NCBI RefSeq assembly: GCF_000025185.1
Contig: NC_013720.1
Span: forward strand, 186,001-250,000
Length of the DNA: 64,000 nucleotides
DNA from: Pirellula staleyi DSM 6068
Lineage (GTDB): Bacteria > Planctomycetota > Planctomycetia > Pirellulales > Pirellulaceae
Reading direction: 5' to 3'
Part shown: in pieces, positions 38,188 through 47,050 of the stretch
Position numbering within the stretch: the first letter of the stretch is position 1
Layout: each line of letters begins with the position of its first letter
Translations under genes and position numbers: made by a program
Notes under the pieces: generated by a model
What the model was told of the DNA's origin: nothing
Seen by the model: only the letters and a program-made list of their open reading frames with translations
The model's database searches: none

Positions 38188-41100
38188 ATGCCAATCCCCT
38201 TTCAATGTCCTCAATGTGGTGGCTCGTTCGCAGCCCCCGATGCGCTCGCTGGCAAAAAAGCCCGCTGCCAACGCTGTTCGTCAGTCGTCACCGTGCCGGC
38301 TCAAGCTCCTCCGCCGGTGATGCCACCCAAGCCGAGCGACGATCCTTTCAAGGCGCTCGGCCCTGTTGCCGATCCCCTAGCGCCGCTGGCTCCCGTGGTT
38401 CAAATGCCAGCCAAACCGGCCCCGATGGCGGCCCCCGATCCGCTCCTAAGTCCTTACAATCCAGCCTCTTACCCCGCGTCGCTCGCCAGCGGAAGTGGCT
38501 ACCAGCTCCCTCCTCCCACCACGACGTCGTCAGGAAACTCGGCTGGCATGACGGTCGCCATCGTCGGCGGCGTGCTGCTGCTACTGGTTGTCGGCGGCGC
38601 GGGAGCGATGTGGGCCTTTGGCGGCAGATCAGCACCGCCGGGTCCAAGTGGACTTGCGGGAGGGGGCCCCTCGGGCGGTCCTCCTTCCAATTTCAGCAAC
38701 AACGGCGCACTGTTCCTGCCCGACAACAACGTGGTGGCCAGCAATTCGGGTTCGCCGCCGAGTTCGAACCCCTCGTTTCCTGGACGACCAGGGATGCCGG
38801 GCCCCAGTTTTCCTGCCCCAGGAATACCTGGGCCTAGTTTTTCCGGACCCGGCTTTCCCGGCCCTGGTGCACCTCCAGGTCTAACGCCAACTTCGCCCGG
38901 TTCTTCCACGACACCACCGGCAACACCCAGCTGGTCGGGTGGACTGGCCGAGAATCCTGCGGCGATTCCGACGACACCCAGTGCTCCTGCGCCGACGCTG
39001 CCGACCACCCCCACAGCAGCGCCGGGTGATGTTCCGAACCTCCCTTCAACCGAACCGGTTTCGACAACCAATCCCCCGGCGGAAAATGCGACTCCAGAGT
39101 CGCCACTGGCGATGCAGTGGCAAGCGGAAGCCGATCCGATGCCGCAGCCCGTGGAGTACAAGAAGGGAAAGATCGAAATCACCCTCCCCTCGCAGGTCGA
39201 AATCATTCTGCCGGTGAGTACCAGCCATTTTGTGATGGCAGGTGCCTCGGAAGGGTTGAAAGAACTCCGTCAGGTGTTTGATCTCCGAACCGGTAAAGCG
39301 ATTGGGCAGCCGATCGCTCAGCGTGTCGAGAAGATCGGCGATACGGAGGTCCTTTCACCCGATGGTCGCTACATGGCGCTCGTGCAGGAACAGCGGAGCG
39401 AGAGTATTCGGGTCGGTGTCTACTCCTTTGCCACTGGCGCGATTGCGCGGGAATTCAAGCTCGAAGGGGCCGATGTCACCGGGCCGCTCCGTTTTGGAGC
39501 ATCGCACCATCTCGTGATCCTGTATCGCACCAAGGATCGCGAGCAGCAGGTGCTGGCCCACTACAACATTCAAACGGGGGAGAAGGTTTCCGAGGTTAAG
39601 TTCGACGATAACTTTCGCTCGGAAATGCGGATCATGCCCGAGTCGCTCACCATCAGCCCCGGCGGACGTTTTGCCGCAGTTCTGATGGGAGAAGCGATTG
39701 GGGTGATCGACCTCACGAGCGGCAAGCCAGCTGGCGCTTTGCAGCTGTCGAAAAAGCCTTCCCGCAGCGATGGAATGTCGTTCTCGCCCGACGGCACCAA
39801 ACTCGCCGCCATGATCTCGACCACAGGTTCGCACCAGCTATACGTCTTCGATTTCCAGTCGGGCAAAACGTTGCTCGATCACGATTACGGAGAGCGTCTC
39901 AGTTCGTTTTCCTACAAAGGTCCCGAACTCGACTGGGTCCCCGATGGAAGTGGCCTGGTGTATCAAGGGCACCTGCTTCTGGAGCCGACGACCGGTGGCG
40001 AAGTGTGGGAATTTCCTCACACCGACAACTCGCCCCGACGGATGGTGCGCCCTGGCGAAATCTTGGTGCTGCTCCGAAATCGAGGCACTAAGGTGCTGGG
40101 AACTGCCGACCTGCCCGAGAAGGATATCGCGGCCGCAGTGCGCTCGATTCGCGAAGGTGGCAACGCCATCGATTCGATTTTGCCTCCGCTTTCGACTCCG
40201 GACCTGTTTGCCGCGCGGCAAATGACCCTGCCCGATGGTTTTGTTCAGTGGACACCCACGGTCGATCCCGGCGATCGTCCCCTAACGGGTGCCGACCGCG
40301 ATGTGCTGATTGCTGCTCCCGGTGAAACGCTGCGACGTGCGATTTTTGCATCCCCGAGCTCGAAGAAGGTGGTGATCCAAAAAGAGATCACCCCGCGCGG
40401 GTCGGTGGGACGCCGCGCTGAACGCAAAGCGGTGATCGAACGCTACGATGTCGCCACTGGATCGAAAGGAAACACGCTCGATGTCCCCACGGTCTATCAG
40501 CTAGCCGACGTTAGTCCGAGCGGCAACTTGGCTCTTCTCGCATTCGCGCAGAAGTCGCGCGATTACGATCGACTCGACGTCCTCCAGATCAGCCCCAAAA
40601 AGCACCTGACTGGTTGGCGTCCTTACGCCAACGAAGTGAAAGACGAAAGCAAACCGTACACGCCACCCTCTAGGCTGCATCGTGGTCGCTGGTTTAGTGC
40701 TGATGCGGTGAAGACGGTCGCCTGGTCGAAATTTATCGACGACGAGCATCTGCTGACCGTCAATCCGGCTGGCAAGCTGATCTGCTGGAAACTCCCCGAA
40801 TGCAAGGCACTCTACGTGTTTGCCGATTTCGGAGAGCCACTCGCGATCTCCCCTGCCGGCAAGTATTTTGCTGGTGCGCATCACGGTCAGTTCCGGGTCT
40901 TCGAATCGCACACCGGCAACTGTGTGGGTGATCTCGAAGCACCGGCCATTGGCACCGAGCCTCTTCGTGCTGCATTCCGGGCCGATGGCAAAGAACTTAC
41001 CTCGGTGGTGAGTGGCGGCGCCGACACCATGCTGGTCCGCTGGGATCTCGAGACCGGCAAACGGACGCATGAGTTTCCGGTCCCCTCGCTGGCACTTGCA

Positions 41101-42018
41101 AGTGGCGCTTTTCAGTTCGACTTCTCGACCTATCAGCAGGCTGCATCGCTGGAGTATCGCGGCGACAATCATCTGATGATCGATGGGGTCTACATGGTCG
41201 ACCTCAACAAAAGAGCAGTCACTTGGCAGTATCAATTGGTCGGCGGCATGCTCGCCCAGCGCAGTCCGAGCGTCGGGAACTGGTTCATCTCGTCCAAGAG
41301 TGGCATTAACTACAACGAACCGTTGTTCCTCGCTAAGCAAGATGCGCCGAGTGCTGCCGTCGAATCGCGCACCGCCGCAGTCTCGATCGAACGTCAGTTG
41401 GTGGTCTATCCCGGCATGAGTGTGCGGGTGATGGTCGACCTGAATGCCACCGGCATGAGCCAGTATCAGAAGGATGTCGAGCGGAACATCGTCGAAGGCC
41501 TGACGCAGCGTGGACTGCGTGTCGATCCCAATGCCGAGATGCTGTTTACGTTTGTCACCGGACAGCGTTCGACCGGAAACACCATCGGCTTTTACAAGAA
41601 TACGAGCCCCTTTGGGATGGGTTTTCCCGGAAGCATGTTTGGTGAACCTCGCGGCGAGATGACCGGCTCGACGGAGCAGATGCAGATGATGTATCGCATT
41701 GCGTTCTCGGATCGGAGCGGACGAGTGCTGTGGCATCTCGATCAAGCTTCCACCATGCGCGAAAGCGGGAAAATTAACCCCGACAACGCGGCCGCCACGC
41801 TGCAAGCCGAAATGGTGAATCATTTCGACGCCATGATTCGTGGCAGCGGCGGCGCGATGCGGAGTGTGCCGCGCTATGTGTTTCGCGACTTCCACGAGTG
41901 TGTTGCAGGGCAATCGCGGCTGAAATTGGGGGGGGAAATCATCGAACCGGTGATGAAACCAGCGCCACCTCAGGGACAGCCTGCGGCACCCAATCCAACG
42001 ATTCAGCCCGGCACCTAG
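38188..42018 (+). CDS. Giant zinc-ribbon membrane protein with WD40-like domain
   Basis: 1,276 residues from the ATG at 38188. The N-terminus is a zinc ribbon (FQCPQCGGSF ... ARCQRCSSVV, about 5-35). A Pro/Ala linker leads to one membrane helix (about 121-145, VAIVGGVLLLLVVGG), then a long Pro/Gly/Ser/Thr-rich stretch to about 310. About 320-1000 are beta-rich and repeat WD40-like blades (SPDGRYMALVQ, SPGGRFAAVLM, SPDGTKLAAMI, SPAGKYFAGAH). The C-terminal 200 residues form a separate unknown domain (VVYPGMSVRVMVDLNATG). The layout suits a single-pass scaffold with a cytoplasmic zinc ribbon and an extracytoplasmic propeller. The next gene shares the zinc-ribbon N-terminus. Function unknown. 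Confidence 0.8.
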   Translation: MPIPFQCPQCGGSFAAPDALAGKKARCQRCSSVVTVPAQAPPPVMPPKPSDDPFKALGPVADPLAPLAPVVQMPAKPAPMAAPDPLLSPYNPASYPASLASGSGYQLPPPTTTSSGNSAGMTVAIVGGVLLLLVVGGAGAMWAFGGRSAPPGPSGLAGGGPSGGPPSNFSNNGALFLPDNNVVASNSGSPPSSNPSFPGRPGMPGPSFPAPGIPGPSFSGPGFPGPGAPPGLTPTSPGSSTTPPATPSWSGGLAENPAAIPTTPSAPAPTLPTTPTAAPGDVPNLPSTEPVSTTNPPAENATPESPLAMQWQAEADPMPQPVEYKKGKIEITLPSQVEIILPVSTSHFVMAGASEGLKELRQVFDLRTGKAIGQPIAQRVEKIGDTEVLSPDGRYMALVQEQRSESIRVGVYSFATGAIAREFKLEGADVTGPLRFGASHHLVILYRTKDREQQVLAHYNIQTGEKVSEVKFDDNFRSEMRIMPESLTISPGGRFAAVLMGEAIGVIDLTSGKPAGALQLSKKPSRSDGMSFSPDGTKLAAMISTTGSHQLYVFDFQSGKTLLDHDYGERLSSFSYKGPELDWVPDGSGLVYQGHLLLEPTTGGEVWEFPHTDNSPRRMVRPGEILVLLRNRGTKVLGTADLPEKDIAAAVRSIREGGNAIDSILPPLSTPDLFAARQMTLPDGFVQWTPTVDPGDRPLTGADRDVLIAAPGETLRRAIFASPSSKKVVIQKEITPRGSVGRRAERKAVIERYDVATGSKGNTLDVPTVYQLADVSPSGNLALLAFAQKSRDYDRLDVLQISPKKHLTGWRPYANEVKDESKPYTPPSRLHRGRWFSADAVKTVAWSKFIDDEHLLTVNPAGKLICWKLPECKALYVFADFGEPLAISPAGKYFAGAHHGQFRVFESHTGNCVGDLEAPAIGTEPLRAAFRADGKELTSVVSGGADTMLVRWDLETGKRTHEFPVPSLALASGAFQFDFSTYQQAASLEYRGDNHLMIDGVYMVDLNKRAVTWQYQLVGGMLAQRSPSVGNWFISSKSGINYNEPLFLAKQDAPSAAVESRTAAVSIERQLVVYPGMSVRVMVDLNATGMSQYQKDVERNIVEGLTQRGLRVDPNAEMLFTFVTGQRSTGNTIGFYKNTSPFGMGFPGSMFGEPRGEMTGSTEQMQMMYRIAFSDRSGRVLWHLDQASTMRESGKINPDNAAATLQAEMVNHFDAMIRGSGGAMRSVPRYVFRDFHECVAGQSRLKLGGEIIEPVMKPAPPQGQPAAPNPTIQPGT

Positions 42019-42291
42019 AACCGTGCTGCCGACAACGGCGCGGAGCAGCTGTAAGCTAGACAATCCTCTGTTTTCGTCGCGACAGATGAAAACCGGTGCT
42101 GCCCGAACTATGTTGATAGCTTGTGCTGATATGCGGTAAGCCCAGGATCGCACGCACCCCCAGCGCATCTCACTTTTTCGTAGCGGCTGTTTCGTCAAGT
42201 TCCGTCAGAATTTCAAACGCCACGCGCGCTACTCGTCCGTGCGAAACGCACTAGTTTCCAGCCTTCAAGACCCACCTCCGGAAGCCACCGC

Positions 42292-45009
42292 ATGACGATC
42301 GAAATGGCTTGCCCGCACTGTCAAAACGTACTGAAGTTTCGCGACGAACTGGCGGGGCGCAAGGGGAAGTGCCCCAAGTGCACCGGGGTGATCGAAGTGC
42401 CGCAAGTCGCCGCCGCAGCCCCAGCTGCTGCAGTTCCGGCCTCGAAACCCGCACCTAAGCCAGCAACTGCCAAACCGGCGGGACCTGCAACTAGCGCCAC
42501 CAAACCGGCGGCGGCGAAACCAGCCGCTGCGGCCAATCCGACAGCAGCGCCGGTTCGGCCGGCCCATCCAGTTCGTCCACCGCAAGCCAAACCACTGACA
42601 GCCGCCCCTTCGGCCGCTTCTCCCGCTGCGCGTGGACCAATTGCCTTCGACGCCCCCGATTCCCCCTTCATTCTCGAGCCAGCAGCTGCCACCACAGCGC
42701 CGCAGCCTCAGGTAGCACCGTCCCCCGCAGTCGGACCAACGGTCGCCGGAGTCTCGGTCGCCTCCACTGCCTTCAGCCCGACCAATGCCCCCACTCGCTC
42801 GCCACAGGTTGGGGCTGCAGCGCCGCTGATGGGCGAATCGCTGCGACAACAAGTGATGGGAGGCTTTCTCGGCCCGATTCAACCAGTCCCTGTTTCGTTT
42901 TCCTATCGACTCGGCATTATCCTGTCGGCGATGGTGATGCTGCTGATGCCGATCGTCTATTTTTCGATGATCGGCGTTGTCGCACTCGCCATGTGGTGGC
43001 ACCTCACCAACAACATGGGAATTCTCGGCGCCTCGCGCGGACGCGGCGGCGTGTTCCTGTTCATCATCTACTTGATGCCGGTTGTCGTAGGTGCCGCGCT
43101 CATCTTTTTCATGATCAAACCACTCTTCTCGCGCTCGAGTGGTCGCAACGTCATCCGTTCACTTTCCCCGCAAAGCGATCCGCTGCTGTTCGAGTTTGTT
43201 CATCGTGTCTGCGCGATCGTCGGAGCCCCTGCCCCTCGTCGTATCGATGTCGACTGCGACATCAACGCATCGGCCGGTTTTCGCAATGGCATTTTCAGTT
43301 TAATGGGAAGCGACCTGGTTCTCACCATTGGCTTGCCACTGGCGGGCGGCCTTTCGCTCGAGCAGTTTGCCGGCGTTTTGGCCCACGAATTCGGCCATTT
43401 TGCGCAAGGCACTGGGATGCGCATCACCTACATCACACGCTCAATCAACCACTGGTTTCTGTTCGTGGTCTATCAGCGCGATCGGTGGGACGACATGCTC
43501 GTCGATGCTTCGCAGTCGTACGACATACGCATCTCGTGGGTCTTCTACCTCGCGCGATTTGTGATCTGGATTGTCCGGATGGTGCTGCTGGTGCTGATGA
43601 AAATCGGCCATGCCGCCACCGGCTACATGCTGCAGCAGATGGAATACGACGCCGATCGCTACGAAGCTCGCGTCGGTGGCAGTCACACGTTTGAAGCAAC
43701 TTCGCGACAGATTCAAGTGCTGGGTCTCGCTCATCGTGGCGCACAGGCCGATCTCGAATTCTTCTTCAAGGAAGGTCGACTCGCTGACAACTTGCCGCGA
43801 CTCATCCTGGCGAATGTGCGACAGCTTCCGGCCGAAGCGTTGGAGTTCATCAACGACAACATCAAGAACGGCAAGACCGAACTGTTCGACACGCATCCTT
43901 GCGACCGCGATCGCATTACCAGCGCGTGGCAAGAACAGGCACCGGGCGTTTATCGCGGTTCGCTCCCTGCTTCGGTGCTCTTTACCGACTACGACACCCT
44001 CGCGCGAATCGTGACGTGGGATTACTACTTCGACATTTTTGGCGACAAGCTGAAGCGCGAGCAGTTGCATCCGGTCGAACAGATGGTCGAGCGTAGCGAT
44101 CGCGAAATGGCGGTGAGCAAGTCACTCGATCACTTCTATCTCGATGCGTTTTCGCCGCTGCGTCCTCTCCTGTTGCCCGCCTACACCATCACACCGACCA
44201 CCGATGGCGACGGGACGAAGCGTCAGCTGATTCAAGCGCGCAACGAGCAGATGTCGGCCTGCCTCACCTACCGCCAAGCGCTTAAGCATTTCAAAACGAT
44301 CGACAAAAATCTCGTCGAAGCAGCGCGCGCGATGGTGATCTACCAGGCTTCGGCGGTTCCCGATCCGCAGCAGTTCGAGCACTACTTTAATAGCTCGCGG
44401 GAAGCGTACGAGTTTCAGTATCGTCAGCAGCAAGAGCTAGTGACTTGCTGTGGACTGATGCAACGTTTCGAGACCGCGATTGGCTGGCGCGTGTACAGTG
44501 CCCTCGTGCTGCTGGCGAACACCAAAGTGCAAGCCCGCATTGAAGGGGCAGCGGAGAAGTTTCAGCAGCTCTCGAAACTGCTCCCTGTCGTTACGGTGTT
44601 CGCCGCGCGGCATCAGGCGGTGCTTGATGTGCGTAACAGTTTGTCGCAGATCAACACCTTCATGGGACACTACGAAGCGAATCAGCAGAACGGTGCGTTT
44701 TTCTCGAAAGCCAACGAACTGCTAAGCGCGCTCTCTTTGAAACTCATCACGCTGGCCGATTTGCTCGACAAGGTCGACTATCCGTTCGATCATGCCGAGG
44801 GGAAAATCTCGCTCCGCAAATTTTTGCTCCCCGAGAATCCCGACCCGCAAAATGTGGGGCAAACCGCCGACTGCGCCGACAAGTTGCTCGACAACTTGAT
44901 CTCGGTCTACGTGCGCTGCGTCGGCAGACTCTGTGTCGGTGCGCTCGAAGTCGAGAAAGCGTTGGGACTAGAGCCGCTGGTTTCACCTCCGGTGGAAAAA
45001 GAAAAATAG
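42292..45009 (+). CDS. Zinc-ribbon M48-family membrane metallopeptidase
   Basis: 905 residues. The N-terminal zinc ribbon (MACPHCQNVL ... GKCPKCTGVIEVP) matches that of the protein before it. An Ala/Pro-rich linker (about 40-170) precedes membrane helices (about 200-235 and 255-285). The M48 peptidase core has HEFGH at 365-369, with the two zinc histidines and catalytic glutamate, and the third ligand E451 in EYDADRYE. A further hydrophobic stretch lies at about 420-440. M48 relatives include HtpX and Ste24, which cut membrane or lipidated proteins. The 330-residue C-terminal part is helical and unrecognised. Much longer than a usual M48 enzyme. The cyclase gene starts 66 bases after the stop. 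Confidence 0.85.
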   Translation: MTIEMACPHCQNVLKFRDELAGRKGKCPKCTGVIEVPQVAAAAPAAAVPASKPAPKPATAKPAGPATSATKPAAAKPAAAANPTAAPVRPAHPVRPPQAKPLTAAPSAASPAARGPIAFDAPDSPFILEPAAATTAPQPQVAPSPAVGPTVAGVSVASTAFSPTNAPTRSPQVGAAAPLMGESLRQQVMGGFLGPIQPVPVSFSYRLGIILSAMVMLLMPIVYFSMIGVVALAMWWHLTNNMGILGASRGRGGVFLFIIYLMPVVVGAALIFFMIKPLFSRSSGRNVIRSLSPQSDPLLFEFVHRVCAIVGAPAPRRIDVDCDINASAGFRNGIFSLMGSDLVLTIGLPLAGGLSLEQFAGVLAHEFGHFAQGTGMRITYITRSINHWFLFVVYQRDRWDDMLVDASQSYDIRISWVFYLARFVIWIVRMVLLVLMKIGHAATGYMLQQMEYDADRYEARVGGSHTFEATSRQIQVLGLAHRGAQADLEFFFKEGRLADNLPRLILANVRQLPAEALEFINDNIKNGKTELFDTHPCDRDRITSAWQEQAPGVYRGSLPASVLFTDYDTLARIVTWDYYFDIFGDKLKREQLHPVEQMVERSDREMAVSKSLDHFYLDAFSPLRPLLLPAYTITPTTDGDGTKRQLIQARNEQMSACLTYRQALKHFKTIDKNLVEAARAMVIYQASAVPDPQQFEHYFNSSREAYEFQYRQQQELVTCCGLMQRFETAIGWRVYSALVLLANTKVQARIEGAAEKFQQLSKLLPVVTVFAARHQAVLDVRNSLSQINTFMGHYEANQQNGAFFSKANELLSALSLKLITLADLLDKVDYPFDHAEGKISLRKFLLPENPDPQNVGQTADCADKLLDNLISVYVRCVGRLCVGALEVEKALGLEPLVSPPVEKEK

Positions 45010-45075
45010 TGACTCGCTCTGCAGCATCGATCTGGGGCGTTGCGGCGGCACGTGTCGTGATCGATAACAGGCTCT

Positions 45076-46887
45076 ATGCCCACCCGCGACGAACTGACGA
45101 CAACCTACCAGCAGCTGCGCGATGAACTTCTCGCCGAGCGCACAGCGCAAGGCTATTGGGAGGGAGAACTCGCCACATCGGCCGTTTCCACAGCGACGGC
45201 TGTTTCGGCCCTTTCGCTTGCCACCCGCGCGGCGATCGATAGCGGCACGTTCGTCGCGGAAATTCCGGCCTGGACGTCGCTCGCCACACGCGGCGCTGAA
45301 TGGCTCGCCGAGCATCAAAATCCTGATGGCGGTTTTGGCGATACCGACCGAAGTTACTCGAACATCGCGACGACGTATCTGGTCACCGCTGCGCTGTCGC
45401 TCGCTCCTGGCCAGCAGCCGTTTCGCGCAGTGATCGATCGCGCCGATAGCTACATTGCCCAGCATGGAGAACTCGCCGGGCTACGTCGTCGCTATGGGAC
45501 CGACAAGACCTTTGTCGTGCCGATCATGACGAACCTGGCGCTTGCCGGTCGCGCTAGTTTTCGCGAGATCCCGGCTCTTCCGTTCGAACTGGCGTGCGTG
45601 CCGCAGTCGTGGTATCGGCTGATGAAGATGCCGGTGGTGAGCTATGCCATTCCAGCTTTGGTGGCGATCGGGCAAGCTCACTATTTTCTGGCTCCTCCGT
45701 GGAATCCGATCACGCGCATCGTCCGCTCGATGAGCATCGAGCGCAGCTTGCGTGTGCTGCTGTCGATGCAGCCTGAGAGTGGCGGCTATCTGGAAGCGAC
45801 ACCGCTCACCAGTTTTGTGGTGATGAGTCTGGCGGCGACCGGTCGGTTGTCGCATCCGGTCACGCAATCGGGTTTGCGATTCATCAAGGACTCGGTTCGA
45901 CCCGATGGAAGTTGGCCGATCGATACGAACCTGGCGACCTGGAACACAACGCTCGCCACGCTCGCACTGGCCGCGCGAGGTGATGAGCGCGACCTCGCGA
46001 GCATCGTATCGCCCGAGTTGGTGCGCTGGATTTTGTCGTGTCAGCATTTGGTGCGACACCCGTTTACAGGGGCCGAGCCAGGTGGCTTTGGCTGGACCAA
46101 TCTGAGCGGCGCAGTCCCCGATGCCGACGATACGCCCGGCGCTCTGTTGGCGCTTGCTGCTGTTCGCGATCTACCGTCGCTCGCCACTCTCGCCAGCGAG
46201 ATCGATCGGTCGGCTGAACTCGCGGTGCGCTGGCTTTTGAAACTGCAGAATCGCGATGGAGGCTGGCCCACGTTTTGCAAAGGGTGGGGACAGCTGCCGT
46301 TTGATCGAAGTGGCAACGACTTGACCGCCCATGCCATTCGCGCGCTTGAAGCGTGGAAAGATCGTCTCGCCGCGGCGGGAAAAATCTCGGCCAGCGACCT
46401 TCGCACCATCGACACCTCCCTGGCGCGTGGCTGGCGCTATCTCGAGCAGCATCAGTCGGCCGACGGCTCGTTTTTGCCCCTGTGGTTTGGGAATCAGGAC
46501 CGTGCGGATGAGGACAATCCGGTCTACGGCACCGCCAAAGTGCTGGCAGCTTGCCGTGATACCAATCGGTGGAAGTGTCCATTGGCCCGGCGGGCGACAG
46601 CGTGGATGCTGACCCAGCAAAACGCCGATGGGAGCTTCGGAAGCAGCCTCGAGGAGACATCACTCGCGGCCGAAGTGCTTCACCAGGAAGCACTTGAGTC
46701 AACAGCAGCAGCCCAGGGGCTGGAGCGCGCCCTCGCTTGGATGGTTGCGCAAGTAGCGTCGGGCAAACATCGCCGGGCCGAGCCAATTGGTTTCTACTTC
46801 GCGAAGTTGTGGTATTATGAGAGGCTCTATCCTGTGACGTTTTCGCTCAGCACGGTGGGGCGCGTGTTACGCACACTCGCTCCGTGA
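45076..46887 (+). CDS. Class II terpene cyclase, squalene-hopene cyclase-like
   Basis: 603 residues with the alpha/alpha-barrel prenyltransferase/squalene-cyclase repeats. QW-type motifs recur: NPDGGFGDT, PESGGYLEA, RPDGSWPI, NRDGGWPTFCKG, SADGSFLPLW and NADGSFGSS. The protonating DxDDT motif is D349-A-D351-D352-T. Class II cyclases with this motif start carbocation cyclisation by protonating a double bond or epoxide of squalene or of a diterpenyl diphosphate. It is somewhat shorter than typical squalene-hopene cyclases (about 630-700), and substrate cannot be fixed from sequence. The next gene, 163 bases on, contains a polyprenyl diphosphate synthase. It is the first of four same-strand genes that look like a terpenoid pathway. 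Confidence 0.85.
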   Translation: MPTRDELTTTYQQLRDELLAERTAQGYWEGELATSAVSTATAVSALSLATRAAIDSGTFVAEIPAWTSLATRGAEWLAEHQNPDGGFGDTDRSYSNIATTYLVTAALSLAPGQQPFRAVIDRADSYIAQHGELAGLRRRYGTDKTFVVPIMTNLALAGRASFREIPALPFELACVPQSWYRLMKMPVVSYAIPALVAIGQAHYFLAPPWNPITRIVRSMSIERSLRVLLSMQPESGGYLEATPLTSFVVMSLAATGRLSHPVTQSGLRFIKDSVRPDGSWPIDTNLATWNTTLATLALAARGDERDLASIVSPELVRWILSCQHLVRHPFTGAEPGGFGWTNLSGAVPDADDTPGALLALAAVRDLPSLATLASEIDRSAELAVRWLLKLQNRDGGWPTFCKGWGQLPFDRSGNDLTAHAIRALEAWKDRLAAAGKISASDLRTIDTSLARGWRYLEQHQSADGSFLPLWFGNQDRADEDNPVYGTAKVLAACRDTNRWKCPLARRATAWMLTQQNADGSFGSSLEETSLAAEVLHQEALESTAAAQGLERALAWMVAQVASGKHRRAEPIGFYFAKLWYYERLYPVTFSLSTVGRVLRTLAP

Positions 46888-47050
46888 CCACCTTAAGCGA
46901 GAGGCCGAGTGACAGCGTAGAGCCCTGCCGCAGCAGGCTCGTGGTCATCGCTGCTAGCTTGTGCCAGTTCGTGGTCCGTTGACGACTCCAGCTTGAGTAA
47001 CCCCCGCCCGACTGCAACCTGCCCCCTCCGCGTATCGTGAGGATGACCTT

